A stretch of 58,763 nucleotides of DNA from JBBQXY01 sp051004815 (GTDB lineage: Bacteria > Chloroflexota > Ktedonobacteria > Ktedonobacterales > Ktedonobacteraceae), in assembly GCA_051004815.1 (NCBI GenBank), contig JBPCJY010000197.1:1-58763 (forward strand), written 5' to 3'. The notes beneath the pieces are model-generated. The model had not been told where the DNA came from, did no database searches, and worked only from the letters and a program-made list of their open reading frames with translations. Shown in pieces: positions 1 to 9,466 of this stretch (position 1 is the stretch's first letter; each line of letters starts with the position of its first letter). A program made the translations under genes and the position numbers.

Positions 1-2379
1 ACTTGCGCGAGGGCATTGTGGCATTCATTGCCTACTACAACCGCACGTCCAACGGAGCTTTTCACTGGACCTACAAAGGACCTTCTCGCTCCTAGACTCC
101 TACGCTATTTCCGCCAAGCTGTACTAGCAAGTTACTATACCCTATTTCGCCGACGCTTTGGCCCTGAAAGGTTGAAAAGTTTAGACGGTGAAGCTCTACT
201 GGAAACGATGCATAGTCATGGTACCAAAGAAAGCATGGTTTATTGGTTAGAGTTCAAAGACGATGATGAATTTGCTTCTCGCAAGCTTGGCAGTATTGCT
301 GGTGGTAGTGCGCATAAATTTGGCCTCTTTCGTAAACAAGACACAGGTCAATGGACAACTGGCTCCTCACAAAAAGAGGAAATATTGACACTTGAAGGGG
401 CTATAGAGAAGGCAAGAATGCACCGTGACCAGCTTGTCAAGGGTGCAGAACTTCTGGAACAATTTCCCTCTGATGGTAGCGATGCAGATTACGCACGCTT
501 ACAACAAGATATGGAACGTGTTGCACTCAAAGTCAGCGATTCAGCATGGGGGCATAAGTACTTTAGCCTTCTGTATCCTGAAAAACTGGATGATTTCCAC
601 AGTCCTGATTACCAGCATTTTCATCTGTTAAAGCTGCTACAACTTCCTCCTCAAGGGAAAGGACGTTACCTCGCGGCTGGCCGTTTTGTCGCTATAGCCC
701 GATTGCTAGCTATTCATATGAATAACCTGACTGCTGTATTGAATTATCGTGATGAGCGCAACCCTTATAGTTACTGGCGTATTGGAACTAGAGGGGGAAA
801 TGGTGAAGACTTCTGGCCTCTCATGAGAGACAATAATTGTGTTGCCATTGGATGGCACGAATCGGGCGATCTTACTAACATAGCAAAGGATATAAAAGGG
901 AAAGATGCTATTAAAGACATTCTTCTCGCTCAGGGCATGAATGCGATAGCGGCTGGTAAAGCGGCACAACAACTTTTTCATGTCAGATGGACTATTGCTC
1001 CCGGAGAGTTAGTTCTTGCCTCAAATGGTGCTACCGTTCTCGGCGTCGGCAGGGTAAGAGGTGGATACACATATGAGCCAACGAGTGATTTTCCTCATCG
1101 TCTTCCTGTTGAGTGGCTTTCGCTTGAAGAATGGCAACAGCTCGATGTAGAAGGCTTACAAACAACGGTATATCGGATGAAGAAAGATATGAATTTGCTT
1201 GAGGCCGAAAGACACATAGCCAAAAGACAAACACATGATCCAGTACCACCTCTGCCTTCACCATCGCCAACAGGAGGAAATAATAGCCCTGCACCTGAGT
1301 CTTCTTCATTACCTTCACTTCAAACTATTCCCGCACGAATTCAAGCTATTCTGGAAAGGAAAGGGCAGGTTATTCTCTATGGTCCGCCTGGAACAGGTAA
1401 AACATACTGGGCTGAGAATGCTGCTCGCGAATTAGCTGCACGAAAGGATTTTAATAAAACCTTTGAGCAGTTGACCGATGAGCAAAGGGCATGTATCGTG
1501 GGAACTAATGGCACTGTTCGTCTGTGTAGTTTTCATCCAGCGTATGGCTACGAGGATTTTCTTGAGGGATTTCAACCGGAACCTGTCAATGGGCAGATGC
1601 ATTTTACCTTGCGGGCCGGTATCTTCAAAAAACTCTGTGACGATGCACAAAAGATGCCCGACCAGAAATTCTATCTGATTATCGACGAAATCAATCGCGG
1701 CGATATTCCACGTATCTTTGGTGAACTATTGACGGTGTTAGAAAAAAACAAGCGTGGAAAGGCAGTTTTGCTACCATTAACTGGGAAGCCATTTTCTGTG
1801 CCAGATAATGTGTCTATCATAGGAACAATGAACACTGCTGACCGCTCGATTGCTCTACTGGACACGGCGTTGCGGCGAAGATTTGGCTTTCTTGAATTGA
1901 TGCCCGATATCGATGTTTTAGGCGACACAGTTGTTGATAGCATACCGCTTGGCCCTTGGCTCGCAGCCCTAAATAAGCGCATCTTCGAGCATGTAGGGCG
2001 TGATGCCCGTAATCTGCAACTGGGTCACTCTTACTTGTTTGAAGGGGGACGTTCTGTAGACAATTTCGCAACTTTTGCAAGAATTGTTCAGGAAGATATT
2101 TTTCCGCTATTGGAAGAATATTGTTACGAAGATTACAGCAAGCTACAGAGCATCCTCGGCCCACAACTTGTTGACAGTACGAAACAGCAGTTTCGCCAAG
2201 AACTTTTTGAAGCCGCGAATAAGGATCAACTAATTACGGCACTGCTTGCTATCGCGCCAGAAATCACAACTTCAAAGCAGGCTATTGCTTCCGAAGCAAA
2301 AGCGGAGGAGATCAAAGAAGCGGAGGCAAAAGAGGAGGAGACCAAAGAGAACGATAACAACTTGGGGAGCGGTAAATGA
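1..2379 (+). CDS. mcrB: McrB-type AAA+ ATPase of a modification-dependent (type IV) restriction system, 5' end probably outside the window
   Basis: Motor and DNA-recognition subunit of an McrBC-type system that cuts foreign DNA carrying modified cytosines. Residue numbers count from a TTG at 16, but the frame is open to base 1, so the true start may lie upstream. Residues about 30-240 form a conserved N-terminal region. About 255-395 (beginning YWRIGTRGG, with CVAIGWHESGD and VLGVGRVRGGYTY) resembles EVE/PUA-like modified-base readers, which is an inference from pattern. A Pro/Ser linker leads to the AAA+ domain: Walker A GPPGTGKT at 456-463, Walker B IIDEINRGD near 555-563, and the McrB hallmark MNTADRS at 605-611 followed by ALLDTALRRRFGF. 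The C-terminus is a Glu/Lys-rich repeat tail (KAEEIKEAEAKEEE). McrB proteins normally hydrolyse GTP; nucleotide choice cannot be read here. The last four bases overlap mcrC. Confidence 0.88.
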   Translation, partial: TCARALWHSLPTTTARPTELFTGPTKDLLAPRLLRYFRQAVLASYYTLFRRRFGPERLKSLDGEALLETMHSHGTKESMVYWLEFKDDDEFASRKLGSIAGGSAHKFGLFRKQDTGQWTTGSSQKEEILTLEGAIEKARMHRDQLVKGAELLEQFPSDGSDADYARLQQDMERVALKVSDSAWGHKYFSLLYPEKLDDFHSPDYQHFHLLKLLQLPPQGKGRYLAAGRFVAIARLLAIHMNNLTAVLNYRDERNPYSYWRIGTRGGNGEDFWPLMRDNNCVAIGWHESGDLTNIAKDIKGKDAIKDILLAQGMNAIAAGKAAQQLFHVRWTIAPGELVLASNGATVLGVGRVRGGYTYEPTSDFPHRLPVEWLSLEEWQQLDVEGLQTTVYRMKKDMNLLEAERHIAKRQTHDPVPPLPSPSPTGGNNSPAPESSSLPSLQTIPARIQAILERKGQVILYGPPGTGKTYWAENAARELAARKDFNKTFEQLTDEQRACIVGTNGTVRLCSFHPAYGYEDFLEGFQPEPVNGQMHFTLRAGIFKKLCDDAQKMPDQKFYLIIDEINRGDIPRIFGELLTVLEKNKRGKAVLLPLTGKPFSVPDNVSIIGTMNTADRSIALLDTALRRRFGFLELMPDIDVLGDTVVDSIPLGPWLAALNKRIFEHVGRDARNLQLGHSYLFEGGRSVDNFATFARIVQEDIFPLLEEYCYEDYSKLQSILGPQLVDSTKQQFRQELFEAANKDQLITALLAIAPEITTSKQAIASEAKAEEIKEAEAKEEETKENDNNLGSGK

Positions 2380-3713
2380 GTACGCCTCTACTACCCATCT
2401 CTTTGAAGGAGTGGGAATATCGTACTCCTGACAGTCCAGGCTCAAAACTTGCCAATGTGGTATTGGAACATGATGCTCAGACTAAACAAATTGTCCAGAA
2501 GCTCTCTGAATCTGGTATACTCACTATTGTTGAGCTGCGTGATGGCTTGTCTATTCGGACCTCGTCCTACGTTGGAAGAATTACACTTGGTAACATGCAA
2601 ATCACGGTGCAACCGAAAATTAGTGGTGCGCCGTTTATCCGCCTCCTACGTTATGCCTATGATTTACGCGACCTTAAGTTCCAAGCTCTTGCTCGGTATC
2701 ATAGTGAACAAGATGCATTTCAAGAATTGCTCATTTCTCAATTGTTGGGTGAGATAAATGAACTAGTTGCACGCGGGTTGCAACGAAAGTATGTACGTAC
2801 CGAGGATAATCTCGCCAGCCCTCATGGCAAAATTAATATCCAGCGCATTGCCAATCAGGGCGGGACACTTCAAGCAACGCTTCCCTGTACTTATCATCCA
2901 CGACTGGAAGATTGCCTGGCGAATCAAGTATTACTCCAGGGGCTTTTGCTCGCTGCACGTCTCACGAACGATAGCACTCTTCGCATCCAATTGTATCGCT
3001 TAGCACGCTCTTTTCAAGAGGATGTTTCTTCCATTCAGCTCGATCATCATGTTTTCAAACAATTGGATCGAGAGCTGAATCGACTGATTGCGGCATATAA
3101 GTCGGCAATTACGTTGATCGAACTATTATTCGCAGCTAAAGGGATAGCACTGGACGAAGAGTCTGCACATATGCAGCTTCCTGGCCTTCTCTTCGATATG
3201 AACCTCTTTTTTCAGGCTTTGCTCTCGCGCTTTTTGAAAGAACACTTACAAGGGTATTTAGTGCAGGATCAGAATAAAATACAGAAGATGATGAGCTACG
3301 ATCCAGCACATAACCCGCAAGGACGACGAGCACCAAAGCCTCGCCCGGATTATGTGGTGTTTCAACAAGCAAAGGTAGTTGCTATCCTGGATGCCAAATA
3401 TCGCGACCTCTGGGAAAAATCTTTGCCGGAGCATATGTTATACCAACTGGCGATGTATGCACTCAGTCAACCAAATGGTATGGAAGCTGCTATTCTTTAC
3501 CCAACAATGCATGCTGAGGCCCAGGAGGCACGCATTCTTATACACGACCCCGTCTATCAGACAAACCGTGCCTCTGTTGTGCTGCGCCCAGTGAATTTGA
3601 TTGAACTGGATAAGCTTATCTCAGGCCATGCGACCATGGATACTATGAGAAAACAAACGGCTTTTGCCGAGTGGTTAGCTTTTGGCAAGATTAATGCTAT
3701 ACATGCGGAGTAA
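2376..3713 (+). CDS. mcrC: McrC-family nuclease subunit
   Basis: Nuclease partner of the upstream McrB-like motor, with which it forms a two-gene unit: its ATG overlaps the mcrB stop (ATGA), implying translational coupling. The protein is 445 aa, normal for McrC. The N-terminal half carries the family DUF2357-like region (VGRITLGNMQITVQPKI, then FIRLLRYAYDL). The C-terminal half holds a PD-(D/E)xK nuclease core with D325 (PRPDYVVF), D339 and K341 (ILDAKYRD), so the active site looks intact. About 100 bases follow before the next start, with no obvious terminator. The pair probably acts as an autonomous defence module; no methyltransferase is adjacent, as expected for type IV restriction. Confidence 0.9.
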   Translation: MSTPLLPISLKEWEYRTPDSPGSKLANVVLEHDAQTKQIVQKLSESGILTIVELRDGLSIRTSSYVGRITLGNMQITVQPKISGAPFIRLLRYAYDLRDLKFQALARYHSEQDAFQELLISQLLGEINELVARGLQRKYVRTEDNLASPHGKINIQRIANQGGTLQATLPCTYHPRLEDCLANQVLLQGLLLAARLTNDSTLRIQLYRLARSFQEDVSSIQLDHHVFKQLDRELNRLIAAYKSAITLIELLFAAKGIALDEESAHMQLPGLLFDMNLFFQALLSRFLKEHLQGYLVQDQNKIQKMMSYDPAHNPQGRRAPKPRPDYVVFQQAKVVAILDAKYRDLWEKSLPEHMLYQLAMYALSQPNGMEAAILYPTMHAEAQEARILIHDPVYQTNRASVVLRPVNLIELDKLISGHATMDTMRKQTAFAEWLAFGKINAIHAE

Positions 3714-3840
3714 AAGCTTCATGCGGTGCCTTGTGTAGCTATCACCCCATTTGACACTAGCTTGGCTTACACCATACAATTAAAGAGAAGAGTATTACAA
3801 ATTGTATACTACTGACGCGAAGACAAAGGATAGTCCCTTC

Positions 3841-4890
3841 ATGCAACAACCTTCACCAGAGCAGAGACCCGCGAAGAAGAATTGGCAGCAGGAACCGCTG
3901 CCACAAGCTCGCGAGGTCGCTGCGGGTATCTGGAAAATTACATTACCGATTCCTTTTCCCTTGAGAACTGTAAATTTGTATGTCCTGGTTGGCACCGATG
4001 GGTGGGCGATAGTGGATGCTGGTATGGGCATGCCGGAAGCGCGTGTGGCCTTCGCCGCTGGATTGAAACAGGCGGGAGTGCGGATCGATACATTACGCAC
4101 AATTGTCTTATCACACGATCACCCTGACCACGTTGGCCTTTCAGGTGAGCTGCACGAACGCAGTGGGGCAACGGTCTATATGCACCCAATAGATGCGGAC
4201 GGCATGAATTTCATGTGGCGCAATGTCCATCCTGAGCGATTCGCGACGGTCTCGGCATTTTTTCGGCAGCATGGCATGCCCGGCGGGGAGCCGTGGTTCT
4301 CACAGGCTGGAGCTAACCAACTTAAAGATATCATCAGTGTGCCGCCACACGAGGCGATTACGCTGGTTGAGGATGGACAGACCATCGATCTGGTGGGCGA
4401 ACAGTACCGCGTGATCTGGACGCCGGGGCACTCCGATGGGCATATCTGCCTGTTCCGTGAGCGAGACGGCGTCTTTCTGGCCGCCGATCATGTGTTGCCA
4501 CGCATCACCCCTAATATTGGCCTCTATTCGGAATATGACCGCGCCAATCCGCTGGGCGATTATCTTCACTCGCTGCGCAAAGTTGCAACGCTGCCAGCAA
4601 GTATTGTGCTGCCAGGGCATGGTGAGCCATTTCATGATCTGGCGGGACGCGTCGCGGAGATCATAGAACATCATGGACAGCGTGAAGAGCAGATTCTGAC
4701 CTTACTGGATAGCCGACCACAACACGCCTATCAACTGGCCGTGCAATTGTTTGGACAACGTTTGAAGAGCAACGAGGCCAAACGAATGGCGGTCGCCGAG
4801 ACACTTTCACACCTCGAATATATGCGACTCGGTGGACAGGTTGAGCAGCAGAAGAACTCCGATGGAGTAATCCTCTACGCGGCGGTATAG
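3841..4890 (+). CDS. Metallo-beta-lactamase-fold hydrolase
   Basis: Predicted zinc hydrolase of the metallo-beta-lactamase superfamily, 349 aa. The metal site is visible: HDHPDH at 92-97, TPGHSDGHICLF in the middle, a following AADHVLP, and LPGHGEPFHD. The region after about 250 is a helical, winged-helix-like tail (HQLAVQLF, LSHLEYM), the arrangement seen in LACTB2-like members. I chose the ATG at 3841 because AAAGGA precedes it by about 10 bases; the frame also extends to a TTG at 3802 with no better ribosome site. Substrate cannot be told from sequence: thioesters, lactones and phosphodiesters are all cleaved by relatives. It is followed 24 bases later by a methyltransferase and may be co-transcribed with it. 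Confidence 0.85.
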   Translation: MQQPSPEQRPAKKNWQQEPLPQAREVAAGIWKITLPIPFPLRTVNLYVLVGTDGWAIVDAGMGMPEARVAFAAGLKQAGVRIDTLRTIVLSHDHPDHVGLSGELHERSGATVYMHPIDADGMNFMWRNVHPERFATVSAFFRQHGMPGGEPWFSQAGANQLKDIISVPPHEAITLVEDGQTIDLVGEQYRVIWTPGHSDGHICLFRERDGVFLAADHVLPRITPNIGLYSEYDRANPLGDYLHSLRKVATLPASIVLPGHGEPFHDLAGRVAEIIEHHGQREEQILTLLDSRPQHAYQLAVQLFGQRLKSNEAKRMAVAETLSHLEYMRLGGQVEQQKNSDGVILYAAV

Positions 4891-4914
4891 TGTGAAGATG
4901 AGGGAGCAATTTTC

Positions 4915-5763
4915 ATGAGCTATCCCATCATCTTATCCTATGTGCAGGCAGAGCAGTTGCTGGCTGCTTACAAAAAAGGGCCACAGAGTGTTGAGGTTTC
5001 CCCTGATTTGGGGCTATCCGTGATTACTGTTCAGGTAAATGGCGATGGTGTGCTTTTTTCGAGTGGGGAACAGGTCAACTGGCACAACATTGAGAAGATA
5101 AAAAAAGCATCGTCCAATTGCTTTGTGATAGCGGATGATGGCATCAAATCAATACAGGTGTTCTCGGAGGACACTAATCGCGTGTGTAGTCTTTTGCCGA
5201 CGAGGCGCACGCCCAGTATGTTGATCGCGGGCTTTACCATGCATCGCATCGTCGATACCGACCCGATGGAAGATACCCTCAAGAAGATTGCTACACTTAC
5301 CCCTATCACGGGTCGAGTGCTGGATACTGCGACAGGGCTGGGTTATACCGCGATTGAGGCAGCCAAAACTGCTGAGCAGGTGATTACCATTGAGCTTGAT
5401 CCGGGGGCGCAACAGATTGCGCGGCTCAACCCGTGGTCACAAGCCTTGTTTGATAATCCAAAGATTCAGCAGGTGATGGGTGACGCGTTTGAAGTTGTGC
5501 CGACTTTCGCGGATGAGAGCTTTAGCCGTATCGTGCATGACCCACCAGTCTTTAGCCTGGCGGGTGAATTGTATTCAGGCGTGTTTTATCAGCAATTGTT
5601 CCGTGTCCTCAAGCGTGGAGGGCGTCTTTTCCACTACATCGGCGACCTCAATAGTAAGTCAAGCGGTACGGTGACGCGGGGAGTACTCAAACGGCTGCAA
5701 GAAGCTGGCTTTGTCCGCGTGGTACGGCGACCAGAAGCGTATGGCGTCGTGGCCTATAAATGA
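4915..5763 (+). CDS. SAM-dependent methyltransferase, COG2521-like
   Basis: Class I Rossmann-fold methyltransferase, 282 aa. The SAM-binding motif I is VLDTATGLGYTA at 135-146, the acidic end of strand 2 is IELDPGA, and the catalytic-type motif is HDPPVF at 208-213. The preceding 110 residues form a separate N-terminal part with beta-rich character (VNGDGVLFSSGEQVNW). This arrangement matches predicted methyltransferases that are common in archaea (COG2521) and sporadic in Chloroflexota; the substrate is unknown. GAGGGAGC about 8 bases before the ATG is a good ribosome site. It faces the aminotransferase gene, whose stop lies only 3 bases away, so the two converge with almost no spacer. Confidence 0.8.
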   Translation: MSYPIILSYVQAEQLLAAYKKGPQSVEVSPDLGLSVITVQVNGDGVLFSSGEQVNWHNIEKIKKASSNCFVIADDGIKSIQVFSEDTNRVCSLLPTRRTPSMLIAGFTMHRIVDTDPMEDTLKKIATLTPITGRVLDTATGLGYTAIEAAKTAEQVITIELDPGAQQIARLNPWSQALFDNPKIQQVMGDAFEVVPTFADESFSRIVHDPPVFSLAGELYSGVFYQQLFRVLKRGGRLFHYIGDLNSKSSGTVTRGVLKRLQEAGFVRVVRRPEAYGVVAYK

Positions 5764-5766
5764 TCC

Positions 5767-6972
5767 TCACTGATCGGCGAAGGCACAAACCTCCCTGATG
5801 CCGCGCTCGATCTCGGCATCGGAGGCCGCGAGCGAGACGCGTATATAGTGGTCGGAAACTGTGCCGAAACCACTGCCAGGAGCTACGACAACATTGCGAG
5901 CGTGCAACAGGTCGAGGGCGAATTGTCGGCCACGTCGCGGTGTGCCGTGGGGGCTGGTCACATCGATGAGGGCATAAAAGGCTCCGTGCGGCGTATAGAT
6001 GTAGCGACCCATTTCCTTGAGGAGGCGCACCGTCAGGTCACGGCGTCTACGATAGGTATCTTTCATCTCAATAGCGCAGTCTTGTGAACCTGCCAACGCG
6101 GCCTGCGCCGCTCGCTGTGCTATGGTGCTGACATTCGTGCTACTGGCATCGAGCACATCAATGATAGTTTTCAAAAGTGGTGTGCCGGTGGTGAGGTAGC
6201 CAATGCGCCAACCGGTCATAGCATAGGTTTTGGAAAAGGTATAGATGCAGATGACGCGTCCACTCTCGAATTCAGCGGGAGTGAGCAACGTAGCGGGACT
6301 GACATGTTGACCTTCAAAGACAAGCTCATCATAGCATTCGTCGGAAAGCAGATAGAGGTCGTGGCGGCGGGCAAAGTCCAGCAGGTCAGCCACTAACTGA
6401 GCGGGGAAGACGGCTCCCGTCGGGTTGCCTGGACTATTGATGATGAGCAAACGCGTGCGGGGATTCACAAGCCGCTCTAATTGGGCGAGGTCGGGCAGCC
6501 ATTCGTTGTCTGGGTCAAGTGGGTAGTGGACGGCGGTTGCGCCACAGCAGGCAAGCTGCATGCGGTATTGTGGCCAGCAAGGGTCAGAGACGAGAACTTC
6601 GTCGCCACTGCCGACGGTGGCGGTCAGTGCGGCCAGAATGGCACCTGTGCCGCCAACCGCGACGGCGGTCTGGTGCGGCTTGACGCTATAGCCGTTGACG
6701 CGCTCGATTTTCTCCGCTATCAATTCGCGCAGCCAGAGCCAGCCCGGTGGAGGGCCATAGGTAAGTGGCTCGTCGGCAATGGACTGGCTGGCGGCAAGAC
6801 GAATGTGTGCGGGCGTGCGAAAGCTTGGCTCACCTATATGGAGGCGCACCGGTGGAGGAAGTGTTTCACCACGCGCCTCTGCCTCCAACTGCACCTGTTG
6901 TGCGAACGCGCCCAGGTTGGTGATGTCGTTGATCGGTAGGTCATGGATGTGCTGCTTGCCAAATTTTGTCAT
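5767..6972 (-). CDS. PLP-dependent class I/II aminotransferase
   Basis: Fold-type I pyridoxal-phosphate enzyme of 401 aa. The Schiff-base lysine is K248 in FSKTYAMTGWRIGY, a signature of aspartate/aromatic aminotransferases. Other family marks are TYGPPPGWLWLRELIA, NSPGNPTGAVF (pyridine and substrate contacts), LLSDECYDELVF (the Asp and Tyr that contact PLP) and a C-terminal RVSLA, where the Arg binds the substrate carboxylate. It is the last gene of a three-gene minus-strand operon: the M20 peptidase upstream stops 9 bases before this start. That context suggests transamination of an amino acid released by the peptidase, but the amino acid is not identifiable. Confidence 0.9.
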   Translation of the reverse strand: MTKFGKQHIHDLPINDITNLGAFAQQVQLEAEARGETLPPPVRLHIGEPSFRTPAHIRLAASQSIADEPLTYGPPPGWLWLRELIAEKIERVNGYSVKPHQTAVAVGGTGAILAALTATVGSGDEVLVSDPCWPQYRMQLACCGATAVHYPLDPDNEWLPDLAQLERLVNPRTRLLIINSPGNPTGAVFPAQLVADLLDFARRHDLYLLSDECYDELVFEGQHVSPATLLTPAEFESGRVICIYTFSKTYAMTGWRIGYLTTGTPLLKTIIDVLDASSTNVSTIAQRAAQAALAGSQDCAIEMKDTYRRRRDLTVRLLKEMGRYIYTPHGAFYALIDVTSPHGTPRRGRQFALDLLHARNVVVAPGSGFGTVSDHYIRVSLAASDAEIERGIREVCAFADQ

Positions 6973-6981
6973 AAGATTACA

Positions 6982-8148
6982 TCACTTTTTAATTCGTTGT
7001 ACTAAGCCGGACAACAGTGCGATACGTGTGGGGAGATAGTCGAGTTCGATGAACTCGCCGGGATTGTGGGCGAGGCCACCACCGGCACCCAGACCATCAA
7101 TGGTTGGGATGCCAACGGCGGCGGTGTTGTTGGCGTCGGAGGCACCACCGCTGCCGACATCCTCGATCTTCAAGCCAAGCTCATTACCAGCCTCTTTGAC
7201 TAATTGGACGAGTTGAGCATTGCGCTTGTTGCGTTCAAAAGGCAGCGACAACATACTGCCGGTGAGGGTGATTTTTGTACCCTGCAAAACGTGCTCTCTG
7301 GTAATTTTGTGCATGGCGGCTTCGATGGCCTTGATACCGGCTTTGTCGCTGGCACGCACGTCCATGTCAAAGTAAGCGTAGTCGGGTACGACGTTGGTGC
7401 GTTCGCCGCCATGAATGATGCCGACACTAAGGGTTGTGCCGGGGACGGTGCCGTTGAGGGCTTGCATTTTTTGCACCTGATAAGATAGTTCAAGAATGGC
7501 ATTGCGTCCACGCTGTGGTTCGACGCCAGCATGGGCAGAGATACCATGCACTTCGACGCGATACTGGCCGGAGCCGCGCCGCGAGGAAACGACTGTGCTT
7601 TTGGCGCGTCCAGGTTCCAGCACGATGACGGCGTCAGCCTTTTGCGCAATCTCTTGAATTAAGGGTTTGCTGCTGGGTGAGCCAATCTCCTCGTCGCTGT
7701 TGCAGACGAAGGTGACGCGCTGGTAGTGTGCTTGTTGGGAGGCGATCAGGAGATGCAAGCCGTACATGCCGATCAGCACGCCCGATTTCATATCCAGTAC
7801 GCCGGGGCCGGTCGCGATGCGCCCACCGTTTTGCTGACTGATGGCAAACGGGCGTTTTTGTACCTCACCGGCGGGAAAAACGGTATCAATGTGACCGATG
7901 AGTAGGATGTGAGGGCCTTTAGCCGCGTTGCCAGTATGGGTCGCGACGAGGTGATTGCCGAATTGTTCTTGCTGATCAATGTGGGTTGAGAAGCCAAAAT
8001 CCTGGAATCGCTCCTGTAGATACGCTCCTACGCGGTCAATGCCGGATTTGGTGTAGGTGCCGGAGTCGATATTGACGATGGTTTTCAAGTCATCGAGGTA
8101 TTGCTCCATCATCTGTTCAGCTTGTTCAACCAGCTGTTGTGCATTCAT
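6982..8148 (-). CDS. M20-family metallopeptidase, glutamate-carboxypeptidase-like
   Basis: Zinc-dependent exopeptidase or amidohydrolase of 388 aa in the ArgE/DapE/CPG2 family. Metal ligands are recognisable: H86 and D88 in GHIDTVFP, D119 in GVLDMKSG, E153/E154 in NSDEEIGS, and a later Asp in VLEPGR. The lid or dimerisation domain lies between about 175 and 290 (GQYRVEVHGISAHAGVEP). HNPGEF near the C-terminus supplies the last metal-binding His. There is no signal peptide, so it acts in the cytoplasm. The start overlaps the stop of the upstream CoA-transferase gene (ATGA at 8145-8148), so the genes are translationally coupled. Closest functional parallels cleave C-terminal Glu or acyl-amino acids; the exact substrate is unknown. 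Confidence 0.9.
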   Translation of the reverse strand: MNAQQLVEQAEQMMEQYLDDLKTIVNIDSGTYTKSGIDRVGAYLQERFQDFGFSTHIDQQEQFGNHLVATHTGNAAKGPHILLIGHIDTVFPAGEVQKRPFAISQQNGGRIATGPGVLDMKSGVLIGMYGLHLLIASQQAHYQRVTFVCNSDEEIGSPSSKPLIQEIAQKADAVIVLEPGRAKSTVVSSRRGSGQYRVEVHGISAHAGVEPQRGRNAILELSYQVQKMQALNGTVPGTTLSVGIIHGGERTNVVPDYAYFDMDVRASDKAGIKAIEAAMHKITREHVLQGTKITLTGSMLSLPFERNKRNAQLVQLVKEAGNELGLKIEDVGSGGASDANNTAAVGIPTIDGLGAGGGLAHNPGEFIELDYLPTRIALLSGLVQRIKK

Positions 8149-9326
8149 ATCGCTCCTCCTGCTGTGAATTGCGCTATCTCCTCATCGCTATAGCCAGCCT
8201 CGTGTAAGAGTTCAGAGGTATGCTCGCCGATGGTTGGCGGGGCATAGCGTTGCTCATGCTCGTTCTCAGAGATACGAGGAAAACTGGGCAGCGTTTGGAC
8301 CGTCTCTGCTCCGGCTCCACTGCTGACGCTGATGCCACGAGACTGAGCATGTGGATCGTTCAAAGCCTCGTCGATGCTGTAGACGGGGCCAATGCAGGCG
8401 TCAGTTTCGCCAAGTTCGGCGACCCACTCGTCGCGTGTTTTGGTCTTAAAGATAGCACGCAGCATATCCATGGCTTGCTCGCGTTCGCCTGGGCCAACGG
8501 GCATATGGAAAGGCAACAGTTCAAGATGCCCAACGTGTGTGCAAAACGTGTGCCAGAACTTTGGCTCCAGGGCTGCCAGCGTGACGTGCTTGCCGTCTTT
8601 GGTTTCATAAATATTGTAGCAGGGCAGACCTCCATCGAGAGAGGAATGGCCAGGGCGGGGAGCTTTGCCGGTGTTCATATAGCTGGTGGTGACGAGTGGC
8701 AAAAGCGACATCACGCCTTCGGTCATGGAGACATCGATTTTACGCCCAACTCCTGTTTGGGTACGGCCAACTATGGCTGCTAGAATGCCGATGATGGCCA
8801 TGTAACTGCCTCCGGCCAGGTCGCCCAGTTGGGTTGGTGGCATAGCGGGTTCACCATGTGGGCCGCGATTATAGTGCAGCAGTCCAGCATAACCAGCATA
8901 GTTCAGGTCGTGTCCGGCGCGGAGACGATAGGGGCCGTCCTGCCCATAGCCACTGATGGCGCAATAGATGATACCGGGATGAAGCTCTTTCAGTTGTTCA
9001 TAGCCGAGGCCCAGGCGTTCCATCACACCGGGACGGAAGCTTTCCAGCACTACATCGGCCTGGCGAACCATGCGCTGAAAGATTTCGCGTCCCTGTTCCG
9101 TTTTGAGGTTGATGGTAATACTGCGCTTGTTGCGATTGATCGCGACGAAGTAAAGGCTCATTCCTCCTGGGCCATGCGGTGGCATAAAGCGTCCATAGTC
9201 ACCTGTCCCCGGTTCTTCAACTTTGATAACGTCGGCACCAAAGTCCGCCATCATTTGTGAGGCGTAGGCACCGGGGAGTAGACGAGAGAGGTCCAGGATT
9301 CTGATGCCACTGAGAGGCTGGGCCAT
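8145..9326 (-). CDS. CaiB/BaiF-family CoA transferase, alpha-methylacyl-CoA racemase-like
   Basis: Class III CoA-transferase family member of 393 aa. The N-terminal signature LDLSRLLPGAYASQMMADFGADVIKVE is followed by FRPGVMERLGLGY. The catalytic Asp is D169 in QLGDLAGG. H139 in GHDLNY, 30 residues earlier, matches the His/Asp pair of alpha-methylacyl-CoA racemases, so racemase or epimerase activity on branched acyl-CoA is the first guess; simple CoA transfer is the alternative. I start at the ATG at 9326 because AAGGAG sits 6 bases upstream; the GTG at 9341 lies before that ribosome site and is unlikely. First gene of the operon with the M20 peptidase and aminotransferase. Confidence 0.87.
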   Translation of the reverse strand: MAQPLSGIRILDLSRLLPGAYASQMMADFGADVIKVEEPGTGDYGRFMPPHGPGGMSLYFVAINRNKRSITINLKTEQGREIFQRMVRQADVVLESFRPGVMERLGLGYEQLKELHPGIIYCAISGYGQDGPYRLRAGHDLNYAGYAGLLHYNRGPHGEPAMPPTQLGDLAGGSYMAIIGILAAIVGRTQTGVGRKIDVSMTEGVMSLLPLVTTSYMNTGKAPRPGHSSLDGGLPCYNIYETKDGKHVTLAALEPKFWHTFCTHVGHLELLPFHMPVGPGEREQAMDMLRAIFKTKTRDEWVAELGETDACIGPVYSIDEALNDPHAQSRGISVSSGAGAETVQTLPSFPRISENEHEQRYAPPTIGEHTSELLHEAGYSDEEIAQFTAGGAI

Positions 9327-9466
9327 AAGAGTCTCCTTCACGAGAGGAATGGCGGAAGCAGCTGACTTGTACAGGTTGCTCCCTTGTCTATTCTAACTAC
9401 TGTATCCGTAGGGTAACAGGAAGAGGGAAGGGTTGTCAACTTTGTGCGCGATTATGTATTGTGCAA

